The translations under genes and the position numbers were made by a program. Below the pieces are notes generated by a model. The model ran no database searches. It was not told the origin of the DNA and saw nothing but the letters and a program-made list of their open reading frames with translations. A stretch of 64,000 nucleotides of DNA from Melanocharis versteri. Its lineage: Eukaryota; Chordata; Aves; Passeriformes; Melanocharitidae. Location: contig VZTG01001872.1 of the NCBI GenBank assembly GCA_013397845.1, positions 1,776,430-1,840,429 of the forward strand, written 5' to 3'. This document shows positions 46,701 through 58,387 of the stretch, piece by piece; position 1 is the stretch's first letter, and every line of letters begins with the position of its first letter.

Positions 46701-49700
46701 CAATGCCTCAGCCCTGCTTTAAACAGACAAACAACATACTGGCAAACACAATCAGGAAGGAAATAAAATCTGGCCAGGGAGGGTAAAAAATGCCAGGAAC
46801 CAGCCCTAGGAGGCATCTGGTGGATGCAGCTGTGGCTGCTGCGCACAGTGAGGAGCCAGAACTGCTTGTAGCATCCCCATTTAAGGGATTTTGAGGAGAG
46901 AGATGAAGATAATGACACTTTATGGGATATGGGACATCAGAGGATATTCCAGGCATAGAGGGGAGAGAGTCTTAGAGAAAGAGGTAGGACTGAGGTGGTG
47001 GAGGGGATAATGGAGCAAAGCAGTTAGGAGGGGAACAACAAGAGATCTGATCAGGAAAGCCAGCAATGTGATGGTAGGAAGGACAGAGGTAAGCAGGAAC
47101 AGTCTTTAGTATGAAATAGATGCATAAGGAACCTAGGAGCTGGCAGGAGAATTTTCTAACACATCCAGAGGGGGAATCAGGGGCTGCTTTCTGGGCAGAG
47201 CAAAATGCCTCACTTACTCAGCCTAATGGTGACTGGAGGATGGAGGAGTGAGATGCTTAAGGAAGGAGAGGAATTTCATCTGAGAAAGAGCTTTAAACAG
47301 CTCAAAGTCTGTTTCAGAATTCAATTACCCCTCCCAGGTTCTACCTTTTATTGAATCGAGACTCTGGCAAATCTTGTAAAGGTTTAAAGACTCCATCCTT
47401 TAATCACCCTATAATTATGTTACATAGCAGTTTGTAAGCTTTAGGTCAGAGATGTGGAATGCTAACTGTTAGTTATTAACGGAGAGACCACAGCTTGAAT
47501 GTGTCTGGGGGCCAGAAGGATGTGGTTGCAAGCAACTTACAGAATTGTGAAGATCTGCCCAGGGTTGAGGTCGACGTTGTTCAGCTGAGCAATAAACACA
47601 GCTGCCATGCACTGGAAAATAGCAGCTCCATCCATGTTTACAGTGGCCCCAATGGGAAGGATAAACCTGCTGATCCTCTTGTCGACTCCATTGTTCTCCT
47701 CAATACACTTGATCATGGATGGGAGCGTGGCTGAGCTGGAAACAGAACAGGGAGAAATGAAACACAGAGCATCAGAGTGCTCTGAATGCCCCTTCACTCT
47801 CTCATGGCTTTCATGTTTCTAACATGCTGCAAACAGGACTGTAAAGACAACAATGCCATTTTATAGTCCCTCTCTGTCATGATGGCAATGAAGGACCCTC
47901 CTTGCTGAGTTTTGAGCAGAGGTATTTAATAATCTGCTTTCATCCAGAAATAGCTGATAAGGACTTTAATCTCCCAGAAGCAAGAACTCATGACTTAACA
48001 CAATATGCAGCATTACATGGCTATGGAATGAACAAGCCTCAGACTACAAAAATACAGTAACAGATGCAAATATAGCAGGGAAGGTTGGAACTAGATGATC
48101 TTTAAAGTTCCTTGCAACCCAAACCATTCTATGATAATATAAACACAACAGATGCAACTGCACTCTCTTAATGCTGTATTATTACTTTCTCCAATGAACA
48201 GAAAAATGATTAAAAATAAAACATCACTCTTGGATTTATTTCTTGCATTATAAATCACATGGTTTTATTCATAAACCCTCTCCTACTATGCAGAAGGAGA
48301 GAGTTTATGAATAGTATTTCAGCTCCTTTGACAGACATGCATCTACTTCTGGAGATGATGAAAATGATTTTCCATAGATCTAATGATATTATATAGAGAT
48401 GTTATTTGATCAGGTGTTATAGGTATGTTATTTGATTGGGTGTTTGTATTTGAGAAAAGTGTAAATGATATGCTCAATCATTTGGTTATGACAAATAAAA
48501 GCTGATCAGGCCAGATCTTTGAAATAAATAATGTTAAGTGCCTTTACACTAGTAAGCAAGTCTGGTTTGCTCCTACAAAATGAGTCTAAATTTGTTCCAG
48601 GTCCTTCTGAACTTAAAAAGTAAACTTCTGAGGACAAGTCCCTCACTTTGCTTAAAATTGAAAGGACAGCTGGCAGGATCATTTAAAGACAATAATTTTA
48701 TTTTTTTTCCCCAAAATATTCCCAACTCAGCATCATGCTACAGTCCCAATATTTTGAGGAATTGTTTTCAACAGCTAATTATCAGCATGTGCTGTGCAGC
48801 AGGCTGAGGACAGCAGTGAGACTCTCTATGTTTAGAAGACTCTTTTTGCAATCTCAGGAACAATATTCCCACCTAAAATTAAATCTGGATATAGCCAGTT
48901 TAGGGTGACAAACATAACAGGCTATAATCCCAGAAGTGGCACGGAAACCCACCTGGAGCAAGTGGCAAAGGCAGTGGCAAATGGTGTGATAAGTCCTAAG
49001 AGAAAACGATACGGATTTTGCCGTGTGGCTGCAAAATAAATAAGTGGCAGAATGATTCCTCCATGGATGATGTGGCCCAGGATAGAGGCGAAGATGTATT
49101 TTCCCAGACTGGTCACCAGAAGCACAATATCTTCCATTTCCACAATCTTGCTCCCAACAAGGAACATAATGCCAATAGGTACGTACCTGCGTAAATGAAA
49201 TATTGGCTGTCATTAAATTCAAATGAGAAGCGTTGGAAAACATGACATTTTCCATCCTGGAGATAACATTCTGCTAAAGAATCTGCTGCTCCTACTGGAG
49301 GGTGGTTCCTTATTCACCACACGCTCAGGTTAGGCAAATTTGGAAGGCTTTTCTAAGACTCTTGTTTGGTGAATAGTAAGCAGTCAAATTTTAAAAGGTC
49401 TGTTCACTTATGCCCTCAGAGACAGAGCTAAAAAGGGAAGAGTGCCAAAGGGAAGGTGAATGGGAAGCAGAAATGCTGCCAGGAGCTACCAGGACAAGAC
49501 ACCAGTAGGGAGGGGAGGGAAGGGAAGGAAGGGGAAGGGAGCAGTATCACATCACTGGAGTAGAGAGACCCAACTAGAAACAGTTGGGTCTCACACATGC
49601 AGAAACTCCCAGCACGAGTACAGAGTCAGGCCATTAAAATCACAGACACACTGGGTGCCAGCTCAGTGGAGGATAAGAAAAAGCTGTGCACATACCAGAG

Positions 49701-52700
49701 AGCTCAGCTAAAGGCCGCTGATGCATGTGCCAAAGATAGCAATTAACTCTGCTATTTGCCTAAAAAGGACTAAGTTAAATGATCAGGCTTCCAGAGCTTC
49801 CCCCAAGCCAACAGCCAGGCACACAGACATCCATGCCTCCTGTCTAGAAACATGCCGCGTCAGCATTTGTTTGAAGTTTCCTTTGTCATGAGCACCTGGA
49901 GCTGCTCCAGGGGAAGGGCCACCTGCAGGCCACAGCCACACCTGTGGTCCCTGTACTGCAGCTGGAATCAGCCCTGAAAAGACTGAACTGCCCTTGCACC
50001 AACAGCCCAGCAGCTCTCAACAAACTGTGTGCATCACTGCAGGCCCAGGGCCAGCTCCTTCCTAAGCTCTACTAAGTGATGTTTGTGTCTGAGTACCTCT
50101 GCTGATGCTGCCCACACTTCATCCCTATCTGCTTCTAAGATTAAGAAATACTAAAAGATCACCCAGCTCCCCAAAATCCTGCCCCAGGAAAACATGTGAC
50201 TACAAAAGATTTGCCTGTACATCTCAGGAATGAAGAATCCAATGCCCATGTTCAGAGAAGCTGAGTTGTGGAGTCAGGACAAACTTCAGAAGGTTTGGTT
50301 AAGCATGCAAAGGTCTGGAAAGGTGGGCAAGCCTTAAGGCTGCTCAGACCACTCACTTCTTCCTGGCCTGCCTCTCCCTCAGTGGTTCTGCAGCTCCTCT
50401 GTTCCACGCAGAGAGCACCTCCCTATGTCCCAGATCCACGTGAGCATCCTCTGTCCTCCCTCGGCCAAATCTCTAGGGGGGCCTGTGGAACATTCCCCAC
50501 TCAGCCTCTGCAGTTCTGCCTTTGAACTGTGTTTCTGAGGACCCTGACAAGCCAGATCCAGCTGAGCCCTGGTCCTGCCCAAGCTCTGCAAACATGAACA
50601 CTGAATTCCGCCCCTTGAAGAGGGAGGAACTGAAAGTTGAGACCAAAGTGCTGCTAAACACGAGAGTGGCTGTTGAACGGGACCAGATAAGAGCTCAAGC
50701 TGCCTTTGCTCCTAGTAGTATGATTCCACCATTCCAAAGTATCCCTTGGGAAGCACATGCAGCTTGACAGATTTTGAATAAACACCAAGACTACACAAGA
50801 GCCTCAAGGAAGGAAAGAGAATAAGTAAGGGCTACACTGCTAAGGGTCAGCAGTGGTGCCCATAATCCACAAAATAAAGGATTACATACCAACTGATTGG
50901 CTTGAACTGCTAGCACTGTATTAAGCTGAATACATGAACTGCCTCTTATCAGTATTCAGTGTCCAAGGAATTACACTCAAGAGCAGAAAGCTTAAGCTGC
51001 TTGGAGACTGAATTTTTTCAATCCCTTATGATAGCAACTAACACAGAGACCTGCCTGTGTAAAGTCAGGTGTTTTGTTAAAACCCTTCTACTTCTTAGGG
51101 AGAGGAAAATATGGAATGAAAAATGCAGAATGAAAGAAGAAAAAAATACCTCTTCTAAGGTACATTTACAGCTTTTTCACCAGCTTTAGAAAGGGAGTGA
51201 CAAATGTCCTACTGTTAATTTGTTTGCTAGCTATCCTTATGAATATTTTTAATTTTGTATGTGAGGTACTAGTACTGTTGGTTCCACAGGAGCAGCCTAA
51301 ATCCATACAGCTACACAAGGCCAGCCATGATCCTGCTCTGAGGCCCAGGTTCATCCCACCTGATGGAAAACCCAGCCAGGATGTGCTCCTACCCCAGCTT
51401 AGGTGGCCTGAACCACTCTCTAGAGGTGCCTGCCTCCTCCAACGCTGGTTTCTTGCCTAATGAGAAAGGTCAGCATGCTCCAGCATGCTTCCTAACTAAC
51501 AGACTTTTTTTGGAGTAAAAAGCTTTGTGGGATTGATCAGACCAATATTCACACCATAAACTTTTCTAGATTTCAAGGAAGTAAGTGAAATAATGTATTT
51601 GCTCATTAACAGGCAAGAGAAAAAAAAACCAGCCTTAGGAAATACTGAGTTTTCTTTCCACTAAACAATCAAAAGGGAGTCCTGGAGAGGATTTATAGGC
51701 AACCCTTTGAAGTTTTCCAGACTGATACCTTAAGCTATGAGTGACTGTCTCATTACAGGGCACAAGCAAGGAGAAAAGACCCCATCGTGTGACACCGCAA
51801 CATTCACTTTTGCTGTGATGAGGGATCTCACAGGGAAAAGCTGGACAGAGAGATAAAATGTGAGTTTGCTGACCTGAGCATAACACTGTAGTGCAGATGT
51901 ATCTGCAGTCACACACTTACCACATAATCCAGGTAACCAAGACCATTGTTGCCTCATTGAATGAGTTAAAGAAGCGAATCAGATCTTCCCCCTCCGGGCC
52001 AAGCTTTTTCAGTGCCACTCCTAAAACCAGAGCAAACAGCACCAGTCCCAGGATGTTCATCCCTTCGATCTCAGTACCGACAGGGACCTGCAGAGACAGA
52101 AAAAGAACTTGTTACACGTGAGAACAGCACAAAACCTAACAAAGGCATCACCTCATTTATTTTGCTGCCTAATTGATCTGAAATCAACAAGCAGAACCTA
52201 TTTTGGAGAGGAAGAACCTATTTTGTTGAAGGGAATCAAAGATCTGGACACAGTTCAGATACAAATCTCCCTAGTTATGAGCTGGCATGGATTCACTGGA
52301 GAAGGAAAGGGTCCGGTATTACTTCCCCCTGTGCTCTTCAATATAATAGTTGTGTTCTCAGTGACCTGAACAAGAAAACTCCCCAGTTTACTCAGGAGCT
52401 TAGTGCTATGATGATAAGGTGAAAACCATGAGAAAACAATGTTATGAAGCAGAAAGAGCGGAGAAAGGCAGAGAAAGGCAGCAAACCGTGGCAACCTTTT
52501 TCTTCATCTGTCCATGTCAGCTGTGGGAGATAGAGAACAGAAGAGATACCTGTTCCACTTCTCAGAAATCTGTCACTGCCTGGGAGAAGTGAGAGGATAA
52601 AAACAGGATCCACCTATTGACAAAAACTTGTCTACCCACATGTCTGCTCTGTTAGTCCTTCATGGTGTGCTTCTCAAAGAGAGCTGGAGCTCTCTCTGGC

Positions 52701-55700
52701 AATGTAATATCATACGAACTGAATGAGTGCTCTTGTGGCTACATAAAAATATAATTGTTTTGACAAACTGGGTTTTTTTCTCTCCAACTTGGCAGTACAA
52801 ACTCAACATGTCAAATTGTTGTTTGATTTGGAAGAACTTCTATAACAAATGGGGTTTGTGTACAAGTTTTGGCCTTTTGGCTAGTTTAAGTGGACACTAG
52901 CTCAACACTAGGAAAGAAAAATACATTCTGAGCTAAAAGCTTGAAATGAGTATTGACTAAAGAACTCAGGATACTGATCTGCTAAATTTGATAAAACCAG
53001 CCTGCTTAAGATGATGTTTTTGCTGGATGCACACTGCTGAACTGCACTGTCTCTCAATGGCAGGTGGAAACAAAGTCCTGCAAGGAAGGGGATAAAATGT
53101 AAATTATACACAAAGGCATGAAGGTTAAACTGCTGTTAACAGAAGTGTTTACAGTGAACAGCTGGCTTTTTTTATTTGCTAGGTAAAAAATAATTAGACA
53201 CAGAATCTGCAATTTTTTATGGTAGTTGCTTGTTCAGGGCTAAGCTGCCACTATTTATTTGATTCCTGATTGAAAGAACTGAGAATGTGGACAGATATTA
53301 AGCATGAGGCACAGTGTATCTCCAGAGATGTCTGAAGAAATGTGCTGTTCCACACAGTAACACTTTTCTGTCTGGATAGTTTTGGCTATATTCTGGTTTT
53401 TTGTGACTCTACACCCTTCTGTGGTTAGAAAGTTGAGACAAAAAAAATGACATCCTCCCATTAATTAAACAAACCGTCTGTGTACTTGGGATGTTATTTT
53501 ATAATAGATATCATTTTCTACTGAGTTCATTTGATACAGAGTTAACATGAAAAGTTCAGCTGGAACAGAATTTTACCATAATGTGCCCAAACCTTTCCTA
53601 CAAAAAAAAAAAGAAAACCCACAAAAAACCCCTCCTAAAAACACTGTATATTGTTTTGTTTTGGTTCTCATTCTGAAAAAAAAAATTATATAAAACTTTG
53701 CTGTGGAACAGAAATTCAGTGTTTCAGTGCTGTAAGAGCCCAGCATGCTGACCTGGATGTTGCTGGGAGAGAAACTCTGTACTCTCCAGAATGACAGTAC
53801 AGGTCTTCTTTCACCCCTGGAGAGGTCTCTGCCCACCTTGCTCCCAGCACTGTGTAACTGCTGCTGCTCTTCTCCAAGTGCTCATCCTCACCAGCCCTCC
53901 AAGCTTAGATTTTGTGATCTGGGGACCCCCTGACCTCTTGGTGACCGGAGGATGACGGTGTGTGCTGCTGCCAAAAACCTGTGAGTTGTCTCCCTCTACT
54001 CCCTGTCATCCTGTCCCCACTTTCAGGTCTTGCTGTCCCCTTCTCTCTCTCTCACCAATTTCTTTACAACACACAGCGTTCACCATCACCTCCCATCACT
54101 GCAGATGCAGGCAGAGGATGCACCATTTGCCCAGAGTAGTAACTTACTACAAGACATTTCTCCCTGCAAATCAAGGAGACGATCTGCAGCATTCAGGGAA
54201 TTCCACCTTGTTGCGACACAATATGGAATGAGTCCAGCAGTAAATCTCCAGCGGAAGATCCTCACAATCCCGGCCTCTAAAACTGGCAGATGCTGAACAG
54301 CTTTTTTGTACTCTCACAGAAGAGTGCATCACCCCAAAGGAGCTGCCAAACCAAGCAGCATTGTGGACACCAAACAAAAACAGCTTTAATGAGAACTTTG
54401 TTCCTGGACAAACTATGGGACACGTTATTGTTTGCCTGAAATTATGCATTCTCTTAGGAAGATTCGTGGAGCTCTTCTGGTCCTTGAATCTCTCTGAAGA
54501 TCCCATTGTTTTTCAGCTCTTGAAACAAAACGCTTATCAAGGAAACAACTGCTGACATTGAACTGTCCCAGGAGTAGGTGGCTGAAAAGAAAATGCAGCC
54601 ATGTGGTATGAGGAAGAAGAGCAACCACTGGTTTGTGTATTTTTACTCCTGTCAGAAGAGGAACCGAGCCCCCCCAGGCTCCCTGTGCTGCAGATGGTAA
54701 AGTGAGATAGCCTGTGCCCCAGGAAGCCTTGCTGCCAAAGAGACAGAGAGGATGTGGCCATAAAAGCTGGGTAAACATGAGGTGACCATGTGAAACAACA
54801 AGAAAGGACATGGCTGAGCAAACAACTATGTTCCCCACTACTCATTTCACCAGCAAAAGAGGACAAGGGCCTATTAACCAGTGGGGGGAAAAATATAATC
54901 AATGGAAAATTTTGCTCTTCACTATTCGTACAGAAAGTTGAAGGAAAATATTTCTCCTCTTCACTCAAATATTCTGCTGATGAAAGAAAAAAGTAGATAG
55001 GAATATGATCTTACTCCCCTGGAACCAAACTTCTGTCACTATGATATCCAAAAATCATACTCTTCTTTCCAAACTTAATCCTCATCTATCCGTAAATACT
55101 ATGGTCAGACCAGTACTGAAACTGAGCTAACAAAACTGAGATGATGCTTTCTTTTTATTTCATCTGTTCTTCCCTAGAGACAGTAGGGCGTCTTCTGGAA
55201 TTAAAGAAGCTCAGCTCTGGTTTTGCTCCAACAACTTAAGAAAGATTTTAGAAAAGTAATAGTGGAAATAACCTTTACATCATCATAACAGCTGGCAAAA
55301 ACAGACACCAGTGGCATATTCAGAATATTTTTTCTGATGTTACATCAAACAGGAGACTGATAAGCAGGAAAAAGAGAGAGGAAAAATGAAAAAATAATCT
55401 TGTATTTTAAAGGGCCAAAAGATGCATTCTTATCTCTTAAGGAAAAGTGATGGTGTTGAACAAGCATTAAAAAAGTACTTGACAGCCAGCACTCAGTCCA
55501 ATGGATGTCATTAGCCTTAATCAAGGCTTGGTTGCTAAGGAGCTCATATCAAACCTGACACTGAAGATGAATAAAAGACTTAATTCCCCCTTTCATTTAC
55601 CCTTGCTTAAATGTTGAATAACTCTGCACTCTGCAACAAACACACAAATCGAAGTGCACGTTGCTGCAGCCTTTCATACCGAACGTGTTTCCAGCAGCAT

Positions 55701-58387
55701 GAAGCTACAAGGGGCATGCACTGCCCGAGGACATGAGGGCACGGGGAGAGAAAGTGCTCTTCTGGGATTCCGCAGTCACCGACTGCATCCGCGTCACACG
55801 GGGTGACTGCGGGTCTGGGCTAATGCGATCCAACAGGCACAGGCAGAGGGAGCTGCCTCCTTCCCCAGTGGAACTGCTCATCCTGTGATGCCAGGCTCTC
55901 AGGCAAGGCATAGCTTTGCCCCTGCTCAGTTCATGTGTCATCCCAGGCACCTGTCACCCTGTCGCCAGGGCTGGTGAAAGTTCTGCCCAGGGCTGGAAGC
56001 AGAGTTCGCAAACACTCTGTTCTGCATCACCTGCTCACACACCACGCATGGGGAGGAGAAGGTAACGAAACCAATGCTTCCTGTGCTGAGGGACAGGCTC
56101 CAGAGTCCCTCTGGGTGAGCATAAACTGTTTTTTCCTTGATGGTTTTACAAACTGGTCGGTAAACCCCAGCTGAGCCCTTCCATGACAAATGCAAACATT
56201 ACAAGTCTCTTGCCCTAGGGGAATTCAAATCATATTAAAAACGTAGCAACCCAGCATCTGATACTGAGCTCAAACAGCCAGAATGAGCCTGAGGAAGAGA
56301 AAATCACCTTGAAAGTAATTTCTCAGACCAGTCTCTCCAAAATCCCACGGCAGGACATGAGACACTTTATTTGGAGCAAGGTGACACCTTGCAGTCTGGG
56401 ACCCTGGGTCTGCTTCACAGCATGCTGCCTGTAAGACAACAGTAATTATTGACGGGCCTGCAACATGTTGGCTCTGTCCAATAACAAAAATGTTTGATAG
56501 CCCTGTCTGCAGGAGAAATGACACTCAGTGGGATACAGAGCATCTCTGGAAGTCCCACCACCTACACATGGAAAACACCACTCTCTACTTTGTCTACACC
56601 TACACACCAATTCCCTTTTTGAGATCATTGCGACACTAGCCTATCTGTAATGTTCTGTCTGTAATTTTTACTCCTTCAGACTGCTTATTACTGCTTCAAA
56701 AAAAATTTCAGCAATTAGAAAAGATTCTCAGCCCAACAAATCTCCTTTTTTTTAAAGAGCCTTGGGTAGAGGGAAAAAAACTTATTCTCTCCAAACTCTT
56801 AATGAAGAGTAAGGTTTAAGGGACATACTCAGACAGCCTGATTGCTATTTAGTTCCAAGTCTACAGAAAGTTATCTGGAAACATTAGGCAGACTGACTAA
56901 AATTTAGATCAAGTGAGACCAGGTCTAAGAAAGCATGGCCTAAAAAATAAAGTGTCAAGGGTCACATCAGTTGAGCTTAACTCTCCTCTCCATCAGAGCT
57001 TTCTGTTGTGGCTGTGGGTACTCATTCAGCTTGTGTGTGTCTCAGTTCCAGGCAAAGAAAAGTACTTGTTTCTTTCCCAAGACTGCTGGAAAGGATTAAA
57101 GGCTGTGAAGTAGTCAAATATTACTGACAACAATTTATTTAAAAACCTAGGAAGTGACCTTACCTTCTCCCATGTGGCATTTCCAGAGGTAGTGTTCCTG
57201 AGCAGCATCCTATAGTCTGTCGCATACTGCAGGTAAGAAAAAAAACACAACCAAAAAAAAAAGGTGAGGCAGGCATAGAATTGTCAGCAAAATATCTAAA
57301 ATCTAGGGCAACAGTTTACTTTGATAAATAAACTAGACACCTCAAAAAAGCAGGGCACTTCTTTGGGCTTGTTTGCTTTAAATATAAAATAAGGGAAGAA
57401 AGAAAAGCTTCCGTCCTTGTCAATTCCCTGTGACAACAGCAGCACAGAGGAAAAGAGGACTGCTTTATTTCATCCCTGAACACAAACAACCCTGACACTC
57501 GAGGCATCACAAAATATCATTTTCACAGTGTTATTTTAGTACTGCTTCTGTTTTTACTCATGAAATATCGACTTCTACTGTATTATATATTCACGCAAAA
57601 TGGAACTTGATTTTAAGAGTTTACTCTTGGCTTTGATACAAAAGCAAACCCACAGAACACCATGAAGGCAAACACTATTATTCTGCTCCTGTATCATAAA
57701 GAATCACTCTGCCCCATGACAATATTCTCAACACTCTCCATCTTGACATATAAAATTAGCAATGAGAACTAAACCAAAATCTTTTTGGAGCCCTACAGCT
57801 CCTATCCATCAGTTTAAACCACACTATGTTCTGGTGCCACTTATCATCCCACCACACATAGTCTGTTGGAAGAGAAGCCAGGCTGAATAATTAATCCAGC
57901 AAGGGATACAATGGAAAATACCGAATAAAACCATCAGGCAACAGGTAATGCTCACACACATGGGAGCCTAAAAGTCCTCAGCCTTGTCTGTTCTGAACCC
58001 AGCTCTACCCTATGTCGCCAAGGGATTCCCAGCTAGCTCCTGCAAAATGGTAAGCAGCCAGGCACAAAGCAGCATTGCCACTGCTGCCCAACACGGCACC
58101 CAAAGTTTAAAGAGTATTTTTAGTGAAGGTAGAAAAGATGGGCTTTAAATATGCTTTTGTTTGAGGAATATTTTTCAAATCATCTGCCATGGAAGTTGTA
58201 TGTCTGACTATATCGTGTGCTTTTAGAAACCCTACCGTCTATAAGTAAATTAATTTCTGGTGTTTTCTACACCATCTTTCTAGTCCTCTTCCCATAAAAG
58301 CACCTGTGCACTGGAGCTCAAGTCCAGGTCCACACAGATCTTACCGTGCGGAAAGCTGCAGCAACAAGATTTGCAGGAAACAGGTTT
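43483..58387 (-). CDS. SLC1A4: SLC1A4 (ASCT1), Na+-dependent neutral amino acid exchanger, exons 2-8
   Basis: This plasma-membrane transporter of the SLC1 (dicarboxylate/amino acid:cation symporter) family exchanges alanine, serine, cysteine and threonine in a Na+-dependent way. Exons on the - strand are 58387-58345, 57226-57164, 52087-51921, 49186-48953, 47735-47541, 46115-45981 and 43717-43483. All phases agree and together they give about 356 residues, equivalent to roughly 177-532 of the 532-residue human protein. Visible hallmarks are two N-glycosylation sequons in the TM4 loop (NTT, NAT), the HP1 serine-rich CSSSATLP built across exons 5/6, NMDGAAIF in TM7, GAAGVPAGG in HP2, and DWIVDRTTTVVNVEGD in TM8. 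Exon 1 (the N-terminal scaffold helices) lies beyond position 64000. Confidence 0.97.
43718..45632 (-). other. SLC1A4: SLC1A4 intron 7 (part)
   Basis: Ordinary intronic sequence between exon 8 and the CR1 fragment. Nothing else is recognised. Confidence 0.6.
45633..45940 (+). mobile_element. CR1-type LINE 3' fragment in SLC1A4 intron 7
   Basis: On the + strand, a degraded ORF2 end is readable: LHQGRFRLDITKIF then MERVVKHLNR. This is the family's GRFRLDIRKKFF-x-RVVRHWNRLP block. It is followed by a GGACTTGACAATCTGGATGG-like 3' UTR and a worn ATTCTATG terminus. It is inserted antisense to SLC1A4 and ends about 40 bases from the exon 7 donor. Confidence 0.8.
45981..46115 (-). CDS. SLC1A4: SLC1A4 exon 7
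   Basis: The 135-base exon follows TTTGCAG and precedes GTGAGT. It encodes [20 protein letters not shown], the HP2 gate, then the TM8 start LILAVDWI. The exon size matches that typical of the SLC1 family. Confidence 0.97.
46116..47540 (-). other. SLC1A4: SLC1A4 intron 6
   Basis: Ordinary intronic sequence with no recognised element. Its borders are fixed by exons 6 and 7. Confidence 0.7.
47541..47735 (-). CDS. SLC1A4: SLC1A4 exon 6
   Basis: The 195-base exon follows GTTTCCAG and precedes GTAAGT. It encodes SATLPSMIKCIEENNGVDKR, then FILPIGATVNMDGAAIF and ends GQIFTI. NMDG is the Na+/substrate motif of TM7. Confidence 0.97.
48077..48138 (+). mobile_element. CR1 LINE 3' terminal remnant in SLC1A4 intron 5
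   Basis: A 60-base piece reads GGTTGGAACTAGATGATCTT and on to CCAAACCATTCTATGATAAT, the standard CR1 3' terminus with one partial ATTCTATGAT repeat. It lies in the intron between exons 6 and 5. Confidence 0.85.
48953..49186 (-). CDS. SLC1A4: SLC1A4 exon 5
   Basis: The 234-base exon follows TTACGCAG and precedes GTGGGT. It encodes YVPIGIMFLVGSKIVEM through GHIIHGGIILPLIYF to PFATAFATCS. The end is the first half of re-entrant hairpin HP1, whose serine-rich tip is completed by exon 6. Confidence 0.96.
49187..51920 (-). other. SLC1A4: SLC1A4 intron 4
   Basis: Ordinary intronic sequence. A purine-rich GGGAAGG-type low-complexity stretch lies at about 49507-49540. Confidence 0.7.
51921..52087 (-). 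CDS. SLC1A4: SLC1A4 exon 4
   Basis: The 167-base exon follows CTGCAG and precedes GTAAGT. It encodes VPVGTEIEGMNILGLVLFAL and on to VTWIM plus two bases of a Trp codon. It covers a membrane helix (NILGLVLFALVLGVAL) and the start of the next (NEATMVLVTWIM). Confidence 0.96.
52254..52415 (+). mobile_element. Possible very old CR1-like ORF2 remnant
   Basis: Segments resemble GCATGGATTCAC, then a CCTGTGCTCTTCAATAT (VLFNI) box and an AGTGACCTGAACA (NDL-like) piece, in the order found in CR1 reverse transcriptase but with internal loss. This is a similarity judged by eye only. Confidence 0.3.
52416..57163 (-). other. SLC1A4: SLC1A4 intron 3 (most)
   Basis: Ordinary AT-rich intronic sequence. No exon or clear repeat is seen beyond the possible LINE remnant at its lower end. 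Short A-runs occur near 53600-53690. Confidence 0.6.
57164..57226 (-). CDS. SLC1A4: SLC1A4 exon 3 (glycosylated extracellular loop)
   Basis: The 63-base exon (21 codons) follows ACCTGCAG and precedes GTAAGG. It encodes YATDYRMLLRN then TTSGNATWEK. It carries two N-glycosylation sequons, as in human ASCT1, although the surrounding residues have diverged, which is normal for this loop. Confidence 0.94.
57227..58344 (-). other. SLC1A4: SLC1A4 intron 2
   Basis: Ordinary intronic sequence with an A-run at about 57238-57261 beside the exon 3 acceptor. No element is recognised. Confidence 0.65.
58345..58387 (-). CDS. SLC1A4: SLC1A4 exon 2
   Basis: The 43-base exon follows TTTTACAG and precedes GTAAGA. 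One base completes a codon from exon 1, then NLFPANLVAAAFRT (14 residues) is encoded. The family motif N-L-F-P-x-N-L makes the call firm despite the small size. Confidence 0.93.
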
